Positions 7,170 through 15,917 of a stretch of 37,106 bases of DNA are shown one piece after another. The notes beneath the pieces are model-generated. The model saw nothing but the letters and a program-made list of their open reading frames with translations, searched no databases and was not told the origin of the DNA. This DNA comes from Hydrogenophilales bacterium CG_4_10_14_3_um_filter_63_21 (lineage in GTDB: Bacteria; Pseudomonadota; Gammaproteobacteria; Burkholderiales; Thiobacillaceae): the NCBI GenBank assembly GCA_002784045.1, contig PFJX01000060.1:1-37106 (forward strand). The letters are read 5' to 3'. The stretch's first letter is position 1. Each line of letters begins with the position of its first letter. Made by a program: the position numbers and the translations under genes.

Positions 7170-9329
7170 TCAATCCTGATACAGCACCACCCCTGCAAGC
7201 GGCGGCAGGGTGATGACGAGGGACTGAGGATAGCCCATCCAGGGCTGCTCTTCCGTCATCAGGCCGGCACCATTGCCCAGGTTGCCGCCGCCGTAGAAAG
7301 CAGAATCGCTGTTGAAGATTTCCCGCCAGAAACCGGCCGCCGGGGCGCCGAGGCGGTAGCCCTCGCGTGGCACCGGGGTGAAGTTGAGGGCGACCATGAC
7401 CGCGCGGCCCTGTTTGTCGCGGCGTTGGAAGGCGAGGATGGATTGGTCCGCGTCGTGGCAGTCGATCCAGGCGAAGCCCTCGGAATAGAAATCCAGTTCG
7501 TGTAGGGGCGGCAGATCGCGGTACAGGTGGTTGAGGTCGCGCAGGCAGCTTTTGATGCCGGCATGCCAGTCGATATCCAGCAGACCCCAGTCCAGCCCCC
7601 ATTGCTCCGACCACTCGCGGCCCTGGCCGATTTCGTTGCCCATGAAGTTGAGTTTCTTGCCCGGGCTGGCGAGTTGGTAGGTGAGCAGCAGGCGCAGGTT
7701 GGCGAATTGCTGCCAGGCATCGCCCGGCATCTTGCCCAGCAGCGATTTCTTGCCATGCACCACTTCGTCGTGGGAGAAGGGCAGGACGAAGTTTTCCGAG
7801 TAGGCGTAAAGCTGGCCGAAGGTGAGGGCGTTGTGGTGGAAGCGGCGATACACCGGGTCCTGCTCGAAGTAGGCGAGGGTGTCGTTCATCCAGCCCATGT
7901 TCCACTTCATCGAGAAACCGAGGCCGCCGAGATAGACCGGACGCGACACCATCGGCCAGGCGGTGGATTCCTCGGCAATGGTCAAGGCGCCGGGGAAGCG
8001 TTCGTGCACCATCGCGTTCATTTCGCGCAGAAAGTCGATGGCCTCCAGGTTCTCGCGGCCGCCGAACTTGTTGGGCAGCCATTCGCCGGCCTTTCGCGAG
8101 TAGTCCAGATAGAGCATGGAAGCGACCGCGTCCACGCGCAGGCCGTCGAGGTGGAACTGCTCCATCCAGTAGTGGGCGCTGGCAAGCAGGAAACCTTTCA
8201 CCTCGGCGCGGCCGTAATTGAAGATGTGGGTACCCCAGTCCTGGTGCACGCCAAGACGCGGGTCTTCATGCTCGAACAGGGCGGTGCCGTCGAAGCGGGC
8301 CAAAGCCCAGGCATCCATCGGGAAATGTCCCGGCACCCAGTCGAGGAGGATGCCGATGCCGGCCCGGTGGCAGGCATCGACGAAAGCGCGGAACTGGTCG
8401 GCACTGCCCATCCGTGAGGTGGGCGCGAAATAGCCGGTGGTCTGGTAACCCCAGGATTCGTCCAGCGGATGCTCGGTGATGGGCATCAACTCGATGTGGG
8501 TGTAACCCATCTCGGCCACGTAGGGCACCAGCGATTCAGTCAACTCCGGCCAAGTGTGAAAGCGACCGTCCGCGTCGCGTTTCCAGGAACCGGCGTGCAT
8601 TTCGTAGATGTTCATCGGTGCGTGCAGCCAGTCGCGTTGCGCGCGCGCTTGCAGCCATTCGCCATCACTCCAGGGATGGCCGCTCGGGCGCACCACCACG
8701 CAGGCCGAGCCGGGGCGCAGTTCAAAGCCCTGGGCGAAGGGGTCGGCCTTGATCAGGATTTCGCCCGTGGCGCGGTTGCGCAGTTCAAGGCGATAAAGAT
8801 CGCCGGGCACCAGGCCGGGGATGAACAGTTCCCAGAGCCCGGAACCGCCGCGCGCGCGCATCGGGTGCAGGCGGCCATCCCAGTTGTTGAAGTTGCCCAC
8901 CACCGAAACCCGCTCGGCGTTGGGCGCCCATACCGCGAAACGCACACCTTCAACCGCCAATTGCTGCATGGGTTGGGCGCCGAAGGTGCGCCAGGCTTCC
9001 AGTAGACGGCCCTCGTTGAACAGATACATTTCCTGATCCGTGAGACTGGGCTCGAAGGCGTAGGGGTCGGTGATCTCGAATGTTGTGCTCCCTTCCTCGA
9101 TCAGCAATCGCCACGGCCGCGCCGGCGGATGTTCGCCGCGCCACTCGAAGAGGCCGCGCGGATCGACGCGGCTCATCGCTACCGCACCTTCCGCCAGCAA
9201 CAGGGAAACCCGGCTGGCGTCAGGGCGGAAAACCCGCACCAGCCAGGTGTCATGGCTGCGATGCAGGCCGAGGACGGCGAAGGGGTCGTGATGGCGGGCG
9301 GTAATTAGACGTTCGATGGCGAGGGGCAT
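7170..9329 (-). CDS. glgB: 1,4-alpha-glucan branching enzyme GlgB
   Basis: GlgB cuts alpha-1,4-glucan chains and rejoins them as alpha-1,6 branches during glycogen synthesis. The 719-residue protein starts with a carbohydrate-binding N1-type region (DPFAVLGLH at residues 15-23), then a second beta-sandwich ([21 protein letters not shown], about 130-150), the GH13 barrel and a C-terminal beta domain. Likely catalytic residues are nucleophile Asp400 (LRVDAV), acid/base Glu453 (TIAEEST) and Asp521 (FSHDE), spaced as in the E. coli enzyme. Length is close to the E. coli protein. It diverges from glgC across 115 bp, which probably carries shared control, and the DUF433/DUF5615 pair follows it by 16 bp. 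No glgA or glgX lies in the window. Confidence 0.97.
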   Translation of the reverse strand: MPLAIERLITARHHDPFAVLGLHRSHDTWLVRVFRPDASRVSLLLAEGAVAMSRVDPRGLFEWRGEHPPARPWRLLIEEGSTTFEITDPYAFEPSLTDQEMYLFNEGRLLEAWRTFGAQPMQQLAVEGVRFAVWAPNAERVSVVGNFNNWDGRLHPMRARGGSGLWELFIPGLVPGDLYRLELRNRATGEILIKADPFAQGFELRPGSACVVVRPSGHPWSDGEWLQARAQRDWLHAPMNIYEMHAGSWKRDADGRFHTWPELTESLVPYVAEMGYTHIELMPITEHPLDESWGYQTTGYFAPTSRMGSADQFRAFVDACHRAGIGILLDWVPGHFPMDAWALARFDGTALFEHEDPRLGVHQDWGTHIFNYGRAEVKGFLLASAHYWMEQFHLDGLRVDAVASMLYLDYSRKAGEWLPNKFGGRENLEAIDFLREMNAMVHERFPGALTIAEESTAWPMVSRPVYLGGLGFSMKWNMGWMNDTLAYFEQDPVYRRFHHNALTFGQLYAYSENFVLPFSHDEVVHGKKSLLGKMPGDAWQQFANLRLLLTYQLASPGKKLNFMGNEIGQGREWSEQWGLDWGLLDIDWHAGIKSCLRDLNHLYRDLPPLHELDFYSEGFAWIDCHDADQSILAFQRRDKQGRAVMVALNFTPVPREGYRLGAPAAGFWREIFNSDSAFYGGGNLGNGAGLMTEEQPWMGYPQSLVITLPPLAGVVLYQD

Positions 9330-9364
9330 GGTGAGCTGGCGTCAGGGTGAAAGGACCGGATAAA

Positions 9365-9406
9365 CCCGATCGGGTACGGAATCAGGATAACGCGATCGGT
9401 TATGAT
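9365..9406. promoter_or_regulatory. Candidate operator and -10 element between glgB and glgC
   Basis: The 115-bp divergent region contains the palindrome CCCGATCGGG (9365-9374) and a second CGATCG core (9393-9398), with core centres 26 bp apart. A TATGAT hexamer (9401-9406) facing glgC follows directly, with no good -35 at the usual spacing. Paired dyads beside a -10 without a -35 suggest a regulator site, but the protein is unknown. Confidence 0.4.
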
Positions 9407-9444
9407 CAGCACGAATGTTTCAAGCGATTTTCATGGGGGAAAAC

Positions 9445-10725
9445 ATGGTCAAGGAATATCCGCGTTTCGTTAGTTTGCTTACCAAAAACACTGTGGCATT
9501 GATCCTCGCCGGAGGCCGTGGCAGCCGCCTGAAACAACTGACCGACTGGCGCGCCAAACCGGCCGTGCCGTTTGGTGGCAAGTTTCGCATCATCGATTTT
9601 CCGCTATCCAACTGCATGAACTCGGGTATCCGCCGCATCGGCGTGGTGACCCAATACAAGTCGCACAGCCTGATCAAGCACATCCAGCGCGGTTGGGGCT
9701 TCCTGCGTGGCGAGTTCAACGAGTTCGTCGATCTCCTGCCGGCGCAGCAACGGGTGGAGGATGAGAGTTGGTACAAGGGCACCGCCGATGCGGTCTACCA
9801 GAACCTTGACATTCTGCGCGTCTACAAGCCGGAATACGTGCTCATCCTGGCGGGCGACCACATCTACAAGATGGACTACGGCGAGATGGTCGCCAACCAC
9901 GTGCGCAACGAGGCCGACATGACCGTCGCCTGTATCGAAGTGCCGACCGCGGAGGCTTCCGCCTTCGGCGTGATGGCGGCCAACAATGAAGGCCGTGTGG
10001 TCGAATTTGTGGAAAAACCCGAGAATCCGCCCGCCATGCCCGACAAGCCAGGCACCTCGCTGTGTTCGATGGGGATCTACGTGTTCAATGCCGCCTTCCT
10101 GTTCGAACAACTGGTGCGCGACGCCGACGAAACCCACTCCGAGCATGACTTCGGCAAGAACATCATCCCGCACCTGATTCAGGCCGGTTATCGTGTCTAT
10201 GCCCACAGCTTCACTGAAAGCTGTGTCCGCCGCGAAGACGAAGAACCCTACTGGCGCGATGTGGGAACCGTCGATGCCTACTGGGAAGCCAACCTGGATC
10301 TGGCGCGCATCACCCCGGAACTCAACCTCTACGACAAGGACTGGCCGATCTGGACTTATCAGGAACAGTTGCCACCGGCCAAATTCGTGTTCGACGAGGA
10401 TCACCGGCGCGGCAAGGCGGTCGATTCGATGGTCTCCGGCGGCTGCATCATCAGCGGTGCCGTGGTACGGCGTTCGGTGCTGTTCTCCAACGTGCGGGTC
10501 AAGGAAGGCGCCTACCTGGAAGAAGCCGTGGTGCTGCCCGATGTCACCATCGGCGAGGGCGCCATCCTCAAGCAGGTGGTCATCGACAAGGGTTGCAAGA
10601 TTCCACCGGGCGTGAGCATCGGCGTCAACCGGATCGAAGACGAGAAACATTTTCATATCACCCGCAAGGGCATCACCCTGGTGACCCCGGATATGCTGGG
10701 CCAGGCGTTCCACCACTTCCGATAG
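9445..10725 (+). CDS. glgC: Glucose-1-phosphate adenylyltransferase GlgC
   Basis: GlgC makes ADP-glucose from ATP and glucose 1-phosphate, the committed step of bacterial glycogen synthesis. The 426-residue protein has the nucleotide-binding [12 protein letters not shown] motif, the adjacent [17 protein letters not shown] segment that holds activator and substrate contacts in characterised enzymes, [11 protein letters not shown] with the catalytic aspartate, and a C-terminal left-handed beta-helix with repeated hexapeptides. ATG 9445 is preferred to ATGs at 9415 and 9433: a GGGGGA ribosome-binding site lies 5-6 bases before it, and the protein then aligns with E. coli GlgC near the N-terminus. 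The gene diverges from glgB. rpsO follows but has its own promoter candidate. Confidence 0.96.
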   Translation: MVKEYPRFVSLLTKNTVALILAGGRGSRLKQLTDWRAKPAVPFGGKFRIIDFPLSNCMNSGIRRIGVVTQYKSHSLIKHIQRGWGFLRGEFNEFVDLLPAQQRVEDESWYKGTADAVYQNLDILRVYKPEYVLILAGDHIYKMDYGEMVANHVRNEADMTVACIEVPTAEASAFGVMAANNEGRVVEFVEKPENPPAMPDKPGTSLCSMGIYVFNAAFLFEQLVRDADETHSEHDFGKNIIPHLIQAGYRVYAHSFTESCVRREDEEPYWRDVGTVDAYWEANLDLARITPELNLYDKDWPIWTYQEQLPPAKFVFDEDHRRGKAVDSMVSGGCIISGAVVRRSVLFSNVRVKEGAYLEEAVVLPDVTIGEGAILKQVVIDKGCKIPPGVSIGVNRIEDEKHFHITRKGITLVTPDMLGQAFHHFR

Positions 10726-10738
10726 GGCGATGAATTGC

Positions 10739-10768
10739 TTGAGATATTGCTTCCCGCGCGGGTAGAAT
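10739..10768 (+). promoter_or_regulatory. Candidate sigma-70 promoter of rpsO
   Basis: TTGAGA (10739-10744) and TAGAAT (10763-10768) each match the -35 and -10 consensus at five of six positions and are separated by 18 bp. The predicted start is about 20 bases upstream of the rpsO ATG. It lies in the 69-bp gap after glgC, which supports independent transcription of rpsO-pnp. Confidence 0.6.
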
Positions 10769-10794
10769 GCGCACTTTTCGTTGGAGTCGCCCAG

Positions 10795-11064
10795 ATGGCC
10801 ATCACCACCCCAGAGAAAGCGCAGATCGTTCAGGACTATCAGCGCGCCGCCGCCGACACCGGTTCGCCGGAAGTTCAGGTTGCCTTGCTCACCGCCCGCA
10901 TCAATGACCTTACCGGCCATTTCAAGGCCCATGCCAAGGACCACCATTCCCGCCGTGGTTTGCTCAAGATGGTCAGCCGTCGCCGTCGCCTGCTGGACTA
11001 TCTCAAGTCGCGGAACGCCGACAGCTACACCAATCTGATCAAGCGCCTCGGTCTGCGTAAGTAA
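10795..11064 (+). CDS. rpsO: 30S ribosomal protein S15
   Basis: S15 binds 16S rRNA early in assembly of the platform of the small subunit. The 89-residue protein has exactly the usual length and the typical landmarks [32 protein letters not shown] and the basic [14 protein letters not shown] 10795 is preceded by TTGGAG at a suitable distance. An in-frame upstream ATG (10735) would add 20 unrelated residues over the promoter and is rejected. The order rpsO-pnp is widely conserved in bacteria. Confidence 0.98.
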   Translation: MAITTPEKAQIVQDYQRAAADTGSPEVQVALLTARINDLTGHFKAHAKDHHSRRGLLKMVSRRRRLLDYLKSRNADSYTNLIKRLGLRK

Positions 11065-11065
11065 T

Positions 11066-11109
11066 CCGCGTAAGCGGTTTTCGCGAACCAGGCGGCGCTA
11101 CCGCGGTAG
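11066..11109 (+). promoter_or_regulatory. Hairpins in the rpsO-pnp gap
   Basis: The 88-bp gap contains a small hairpin (CCGC, GTAA loop, GCGG at 11066-11077) followed by TTTT, and a 12-bp perfect palindrome CTACCGCGGTAG (11098-11109). In E. coli the pnp leader folds into an RNase III-cleaved hairpin used for PNPase autoregulation. These structures could play a similar role, but they are much shorter. Confidence 0.35.
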
Positions 11110-11152
11110 TGGCAAGCAAACGAAATAATTCAGTACAAAGGAAGAAGTCAGC

Positions 11153-13285
11153 GTGAATCCGGTCAAGAAAACATTTCAATACGGTCGCCATCAAGTCACC
11201 CTGGAAACCGGCGAGATCGCTCGCCAGGCCACGGGTGCCGTGATCGTCAACATGGACGACACTGTGGTGCTGGTCACCGTGGTGGCGAAAAACGAAGTGA
11301 AGGCCGGCCAGGATTTTTTTCCGCTGACTGTCGATTACCAGGAAAAGGCTTATGCGGCCGGTCGCATTCCCGGTGGTTTTCTGAAGCGCGAGTCGCGCAA
11401 CTCGGAAAAGGAAACCCTGATTTGCCGCCTGATCGACCGTCCGATTCGCCCGCTGTTTCCGGATGGCTTCTTCAATGAAGTGCAGGTCATCGCCACGGTG
11501 ATGTCCGCCAACCCGGAAGTCGATTCCGATATCCCCGCGCTACTTGGCGCTTCCGCCGCCCTGGCGCTATCCGGCCTGCCGTTCGACGGCCCGGTGGGCG
11601 CCGCCCGCGTCGGCTATATCGACGGCCAGTACGTGCTCAACCCAACCACGACGGAACTGAAAACCTCCAAGCTGAACCTGGTGGTGGCGGGTACCGAAAG
11701 TGCCGTGCTGATGGTGGAGTCGGAAGCCGACCAGTTGCCGGAAGATGTGATGCTGGGCGCCGTGGTATTCGGCCACGAGCAGATGCAGGTTGCTCTCGAC
11801 GCCATCAACGATCTGGCCGACACAGCGGGCAAGGATGCCTGGAACTGGGCCGCGCCGGAAGCGGACGCCGCTCTGCTCGAAAAGATGAATGGCCTCTGTG
11901 CCGACGCGCTCTCCGCGGCCTACTCGATCAAGCAGAAGCAGGCGCGTGTGGCGGAAGTCGATGCCATTCGAAATCGGGTTTTCGCCGAGCTGATCAGCGC
12001 GGAAATGGACACCACCCAGGCCAACGCCATCAAGGATCTGTTCCATGCCCTCGAAGCCCTCGTCGTGCGTGGCCGCATTCTGGCTGGCGAGCCGCGCATC
12101 GACGGTCGCGACACCCGTACCGTGCGCCCCATCACCATTCGCACCGGCGTGCTGCCGCGTGCCCACGGTTCCGCGTTGTTCACCCGCGGCGAGACGCAGG
12201 CCCTGGTGGTCACCACGCTAGGCACCGGCCGTGACGAGCAAACTGTGGAATCCCTTACCGGCAATTACAGCGACCACTTCCTGTTGAACTACAACATGCC
12301 CCCCTACGCGACAGGTGAAGCCGGTCGCATGGGCCCGCCCAAGCGCCGCGAAGTCGGCCACGGCCGCCTGGCCAAGCGGGCTTTGGCCGCTTGCCTGCCG
12401 ACCAAGGAAGAGTTCGGTTACACCGTGCGAGTGGTCTCTGAAGTCACCGAATCGAATGGTTCCTCCTCGATGGCTTCCGTCTGCGGCGGCAGCCTGTCGC
12501 TGATGGACGCCGGCGTACCGATGAAAGACCACGTCGCCGGCATCGCCATGGGCCTGATCAAGGATGGCAACCGTTTTGCCGTCCTGACCGACATCCTGGG
12601 CGATGAAGATCACCTGGGCGACATGGACTTCAAGGTCGCCGGCACCAAAAACGGCGTCAATGCCCTGCAGATGGACATCAAGATTCAGGGCATCACCAAG
12701 GAAATCATGCAGGTCGCCCTGACTCAGGCGCGGGAAGCCCGTCTGCACATCCTGGCGCAGATGGAAGCCGCCGTTGCCGGCCCGCGCGTCGAGATGAGCG
12801 CCTACGCGCCGCGCATTATTACCATGAAGATCAATCCGGAAAAAATCCGCGATGTGATCGGCAAGGGCGGCGCGGTGATCCGCGCGCTGACCGAAGAAAC
12901 CGGTACCCAGATCGATATCGACGAGAGCGGCAACATCAAGATCGCCTGTACCACCACTGAATCCGGTGAAGTGGCGCGCAAGCGGATCGAGGACATCACC
13001 GCCGAGGTCGAAGTGGGCCGCACCTACGCCGGTACCGTGCTGAAGATTCTCGACTTCGGCGCCATCGTCAACGTACTGCCCGGCAAGGACGGCTTGCTGC
13101 ATATTTCCCAGATCGCCCATCAGCGCGTCAACGCGGTGACCGACTTCCTCAAGGAAGGCCAGGCCATTCAGGTCAAGGTGCTGGAAACCGACGAGAAGGG
13201 GCGTATGCGCCTATCCATGAAGGCGCTGATCGAGGCGCCAGCGCCGCAGGCACCCGCCGAAGTGGCCACGCCCACCACGGAGTAA
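11153..13285 (+). CDS. pnp: Polyribonucleotide nucleotidyltransferase (PNPase)
   Basis: PNPase degrades RNA 3' to 5' by phosphorolysis and works with RNase E in the degradosome of many bacteria. The 710-residue protein shows the complete family layout: first RNase PH domain (from [16 protein letters not shown]), helical linker, second catalytic RNase PH domain containing [13 protein letters not shown] and [20 protein letters not shown], a KH domain ([21 protein letters not shown]) and an S1 domain ([22 protein letters not shown]). The start is GTG 11153 with AAGGAAGAAG upstream. It is followed by a strong intrinsic terminator. Its leader contains a palindrome that may support autoregulation. 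Confidence 0.98.
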   Translation: MNPVKKTFQYGRHQVTLETGEIARQATGAVIVNMDDTVVLVTVVAKNEVKAGQDFFPLTVDYQEKAYAAGRIPGGFLKRESRNSEKETLICRLIDRPIRPLFPDGFFNEVQVIATVMSANPEVDSDIPALLGASAALALSGLPFDGPVGAARVGYIDGQYVLNPTTTELKTSKLNLVVAGTESAVLMVESEADQLPEDVMLGAVVFGHEQMQVALDAINDLADTAGKDAWNWAAPEADAALLEKMNGLCADALSAAYSIKQKQARVAEVDAIRNRVFAELISAEMDTTQANAIKDLFHALEALVVRGRILAGEPRIDGRDTRTVRPITIRTGVLPRAHGSALFTRGETQALVVTTLGTGRDEQTVESLTGNYSDHFLLNYNMPPYATGEAGRMGPPKRREVGHGRLAKRALAACLPTKEEFGYTVRVVSEVTESNGSSSMASVCGGSLSLMDAGVPMKDHVAGIAMGLIKDGNRFAVLTDILGDEDHLGDMDFKVAGTKNGVNALQMDIKIQGITKEIMQVALTQAREARLHILAQMEAAVAGPRVEMSAYAPRIITMKINPEKIRDVIGKGGAVIRALTEETGTQIDIDESGNIKIACTTTESGEVARKRIEDITAEVEVGRTYAGTVLKILDFGAIVNVLPGKDGLLHISQIAHQRVNAVTDFLKEGQAIQVKVLETDEKGRMRLSMKALIEAPAPQAPAEVATPTTE

Positions 13286-13303
13286 TCTTGCACGGGCAAG
13301 AAC

Positions 13304-13327
13304 AAGCGGCCCGCGGGCCGCTTTTTT
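13304..13327 (+). terminator. Intrinsic terminator of rpsO-pnp
   Basis: A perfect GC-rich inverted repeat, GCGGCCCG then CGGGCCGC (13306-13321), is flanked by AA and TT that extend the stem and is followed by a run of six T. It starts 18 bp after the pnp stop codon, the expected position and form for a rho-independent terminator. Confidence 0.9.
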
Positions 13328-13411
13328 CTGGGACTCGTGTGTCGTTCCCGCCTGCGCGCAAACTAACACGACATGGCTGGATGGCCGCCTCCGAATAATG
13401 AACCCTGCTTG

Positions 13412-13433
13412 TAGGAGCGGACCGAGTCCGCGA
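13412..13433 (+). repeat. REP-like palindrome, family 2
   Basis: TAGGAGCGGAC, CGA, then GTCCGCGA: the second copy of the repeat at 4071-4092, identical except for one loop base. It lies in the 161-bp gap between the convergent pnp gene and the unrecognised gene at 13447-13914, just beyond the latter's stop. Confidence 0.7.
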
Positions 13434-13446
13434 TTGCAACGGTAAC

Positions 13447-13914
13447 TTATTGGTTGCCGATCAGGCCCAGGAAACCCTGCCACCAGCGTTTGCGGTTCTG
13501 CGGCACAAGCTGGCTGGGGACCAGGTTGGAAGGCGGCAGTGTCGACATCACCCAGCCGGGCAGAATCCGCTGCTTGCTGGAACCGCACGACGTTCCCAGA
13601 TGGTTGGGGTCGTAGATCTTGATCAGGCTGGGGTGGTCGAGATTGTCGGCGTAGACAATGCCACAGTAGTCTTCATGGTGTTCGCGGTGCAGCAGGACGT
13701 CGATCTCATGGGTGAATGCGGAGACGTGTTCCGCGTTGGCCGGCTCGCTCGGCCGGTCCTCGCCGAGGGCATAGAGATACCAGCCGGCCCCCGTGTCCAG
13801 ACGCTCCCAGAAAGCGGTGAGCTGAGCCCAGGAGAGCAGGCTGTAGAGCTGGCCGTCGAAAAGTCGGTCGAACTCGGAATCATTGGCGGCCATCTGCGGG
13901 GCTGTGGTCTGCAT
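13447..13914 (-). CDS. Protein of unknown function
   Basis: I do not recognise this 155-residue protein. Its start is ATG 13914, with GAGGG about 9 bases upstream. A much longer in-frame opening toward 14784 runs antisense through cbbY and is rejected. The product looks soluble, with no signal peptide or membrane segment. It has an acidic, aromatic-rich N-terminal half (LLSWAQLTAFWERLDTGAGW, YLYALGEDRP), a histidine- and acid-rich centre (EIDVLLHREHHEDYCGIVYA), a DNLDHPSLIKIYDP segment, and a basic C-terminus ending NRKRWWQGFLGLIGNQ. Two cysteines flank the central region. It diverges from cbbY with an 81-bp gap, so the two may share control. The composition suggests a conserved protein rather than a spurious reading frame. 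Confidence 0.7.
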   Translation of the reverse strand: MQTTAPQMAANDSEFDRLFDGQLYSLLSWAQLTAFWERLDTGAGWYLYALGEDRPSEPANAEHVSAFTHEIDVLLHREHHEDYCGIVYADNLDHPSLIKIYDPNHLGTSCGSSKQRILPGWVMSTLPPSNLVPSQLVPQNRKRWWQGFLGLIGNQ

Positions 13915-13995
13915 GAAGCGCCCTCGGGGCAAAAAGGAGGCCGGATTGTAACTGCCGGTATCGTTTTGAAAAACCAGTAAATTCAAGGAATTGCC

Positions 13996-14754
13996 ATGCT
14001 TAAAGCCCTGTTGTTCGATGTCGATGGAACCCTGGCCGATACCGAGCGCGACGGCCATCGCCCGGCTTTCAACGCGGCGTTTCGCGAGGTCGGCCTGGAC
14101 TGGGATTGGGATGTCCCACTCTACGGCGAACTGCAGGCGGTAACCGGTGGCAAGGAACGCATGAGGTACTACATCGAGCGTTTCCGTCCAGACTATGAAA
14201 AGCCGGCCGACTTCGACGAACTGGTCGCCAAACTCCATCAGGTCAAAACTCGCCATTACACCCAATTGCTCGCGGCGGGCGGCATTCCCTTGCGTCCTGG
14301 CGTCAAACGCCTGTTGCGCGAAGCGCGTGAAGCCGGCCTGAGCCTCGCTGTGGCCACCACCACCACACCGGAAAATGTCACCGCGCTGCTCCGCCACAGC
14401 CTGGCCGAGGACGGCGCCGACTGGTTCACGGTGATTGCCGCCGGCGACATCGTCCCGGCCAAGAAGCCGGCGCCTGACATCTATCTCTGGGCCATGCGGC
14501 AACTCGGCCTGCGCCCCGAGGAATGCCTGGCGTTCGAGGATTCCGAAAACGGCATCCGCGCTTCCCAAGGCGCTGGCCTCAAGACCGTGGCCACGGTCAA
14601 CGACTACACCCGCGGCCATGACTTCAGCGGGGCGTTGGCCGTGTTGAGCGATCTCGGCGAAGTAGAAGCCCCATACCGCCGCCTGGATGCCGCTGGCCTG
14701 GGCGAACAAGGTTATGTTGATGTGCCGCGCCTGCGAGCCTGGCTCGCTGGTTGA
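13996..14754 (+). CDS. cbbY: HAD-family hydrolase, CbbY-like
   Basis: The 252-residue protein is a HAD-superfamily phosphatase of the CbbY/beta-phosphoglucomutase branch. It has the nucleophile motif LLFDVDGTLADTE at the N-terminus, a helical cap domain, the AVATTTTPENV motif II, the KKPAPDIYLWAM lysine motif III and FEDSENGIRAS motif IV. In autotrophic proteobacteria CbbY removes xylulose 1,5-bisphosphate, a misfire product that inhibits Rubisco. No Rubisco gene is in the window, so the Calvin-cycle role is inferred from family resemblance (HGRHRP-like cap segment TERDGHRPAFNAAF) and proximity to a phosphoribulokinase-family gene. AAGGA precedes ATG 13996. Two palindromic repeats follow it. 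Confidence 0.85.
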   Translation: MLKALLFDVDGTLADTERDGHRPAFNAAFREVGLDWDWDVPLYGELQAVTGGKERMRYYIERFRPDYEKPADFDELVAKLHQVKTRHYTQLLAAGGIPLRPGVKRLLREAREAGLSLAVATTTTPENVTALLRHSLAEDGADWFTVIAAGDIVPAKKPAPDIYLWAMRQLGLRPEECLAFEDSENGIRASQGAGLKTVATVNDYTRGHDFSGALAVLSDLGEVEAPYRRLDAAGLGEQGYVDVPRLRAWLAG

Positions 14755-14790
14755 CGCAAGCCGAACAACAATACCCACGATCAACGCCGT

Positions 14791-14884
14791 TAGGAGCCTG
14801 TCGGGATTGGGTCGTCGATAGCGAAAAGCGGCTCCGCCAAGGCCGGTTTGCAGCCGGTGATTCCAAAGTTAGACAGACTCCTAG
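14791..14884. repeat. MITE-like repeat, short copy of family A
   Basis: The ends are inverted copies of TAGGAG-C/T-CTGTC (14791-14802 and, reversed, 14872-14883). The body aligns with the long copy at 2044-2212 read on the minus strand, sharing CGTCGATAGCGA, AAGGCCGG-like and GATTCCAAAGT blocks, but it lacks that copy's central CCCCATAG hairpin. It lies downstream of cbbY and shares its terminal CTAG with the next element. No coding potential is seen. Confidence 0.75.
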
Positions 14885-15046
14885 TGATTACTTGCAGAAG
14901 TCTGCGTTAACACCGAGAGCCGCTTGGCGCCCCGATCGCAAAACGCGAACCGCAGCCATAGCCCAGCTATGGCGGGGATTCGCAACGCAGCGAGCGGGGA
15001 TGCCAAGCGGATCGAATGTAGCGAGACTTCTACAAGTAAGCACTAG
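14881..15046. repeat. Long palindromic element B with 23-bp terminal inverted repeats
   Basis: The terminal arms (14881-14903 and 15024-15046) match at 21 of 23 positions and begin with CTAG. Nested inside are a 9-bp stem CCGCTTGGC (14920-14928) pairing with 15002-15010, and a central hairpin CCATAGC-CCA-GCTATGG (14957-14973) closely resembling the centre of the family A copy at 2120-2140. The element fills the gap between the convergent cbbY and pseudouridine synthase genes, so its RNA could act as a bidirectional terminator. It encodes no transposase. Confidence 0.8.
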
Positions 15047-15054
15047 GGTGAACC

Positions 15055-15792
15055 TCAGAAGCGCTCGTTCTCGCCCAGGTAGCGCCATTTCCCCGTCGGC
15101 AGATGTCCAAGCATGACGCGGCCGATGCGGACTCGCTTGAGGCCGACTACCTTCAGGCCAACCAGTTCACACATGCGGCGAATCTGGCGTTTGCGGCCTT
15201 CTTTGAGGATGAAGCGCAACTGGTCTTCGTTCTGCCAGGCCACTTGGGCGGGACGCAGTTTCTGGCCATCGAGCGAGAGGCCGTGGTTGAGCAGTTTCAT
15301 GTCCTGCTCGCCGAGGCCACCCTGCACGCGCACCAGATATTCCTTTTCTATTTCGGAATCGTCGCCGATGAGTTGCTTGGCGATGCGGCCATCCTGGGTC
15401 ATCACGAGCAGGCCGGTGGAGTCGATGTCAAGGCGGCCAGCCGGGGCCAGGCCCTTGAGATGGGCGGGCTGGAACGCCGGGCCACCGCATTCTAGCCAGA
15501 GGTTTTCCGGGCGGATCAGGGCGATGGCGGGGGTGAAGCCGGGTTCCGGCTGCCCGGAGACGTAGCCGATGGGTTTGTTCAGCAGTACGGTGACGCGCGC
15601 CTGCTGCTGCCGGCTGGCCTCGTTGGCTAGCTTGATCTCGCAATCCGGGTCGACCCGGGTGCCGAGTTCGCTGATGCGCTGGCCATCGACGAATACCAGG
15701 CCTTTCTCGATGTAGGCGTCCGCCTCGCGGCGTGAGCAGATGCCGCGCTCGGACATGAGTTTGGACAGGCGGATGGGATCGCGTTGCGTCAT
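15055..15792 (-). CDS. 23S rRNA pseudouridine synthase, RsuA family (RluF/RluB-like)
   Basis: The 245-residue enzyme isomerises a specific uridine in rRNA to pseudouridine. It begins with an S4 RNA-binding domain ([22 protein letters not shown]), followed by the catalytic domain with [17 protein letters not shown], whose first aspartate is the nucleophile. The C-terminal [18 protein letters not shown] motif is characteristic of the RsuA family. Overall pattern resembles RluF more than RsuA, so a 23S target is likely, but the exact site cannot be assigned. ATG 15792 gives the normal N-terminus; an upstream in-frame extension of 41 residues is low-complexity and rejected. It diverges from the phosphoribulokinase-like gene and converges with cbbY across two palindromic elements. 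Confidence 0.88.
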   Translation of the reverse strand: MTQRDPIRLSKLMSERGICSRREADAYIEKGLVFVDGQRISELGTRVDPDCEIKLANEASRQQQARVTVLLNKPIGYVSGQPEPGFTPAIALIRPENLWLECGGPAFQPAHLKGLAPAGRLDIDSTGLLVMTQDGRIAKQLIGDDSEIEKEYLVRVQGGLGEQDMKLLNHGLSLDGQKLRPAQVAWQNEDQLRFILKEGRKRQIRRMCELVGLKVVGLKRVRIGRVMLGHLPTGKWRYLGENERF

Positions 15793-15917
15793 CGTGGGAG
15801 CAGGGGCGTGCGGATAGGGAGGCGTATGGTAGCCCGACTCGGCGGTATCCCGACGGCGAGTGGCTGCTAAACTCCAGGCAGTCGTTTCCATTTGGCCACT
15901 CGGGGGAGAAGCCAACC

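Noticed and set aside
9604-10947. 447-codon minus-strand open frame
   Set aside because: It mirrors glgC and the rpsO start and reads as composition-driven antisense sequence typical of GC-rich genes.
13915-14784. Long minus-strand open frame continuing upstream of the unknown gene, antisense through cbbY
   Set aside because: cbbY on the other strand has clear HAD motifs and a ribosome-binding site; the antisense frame has no recognisable domain and the ATG at 13914 has its own ribosome-binding site.
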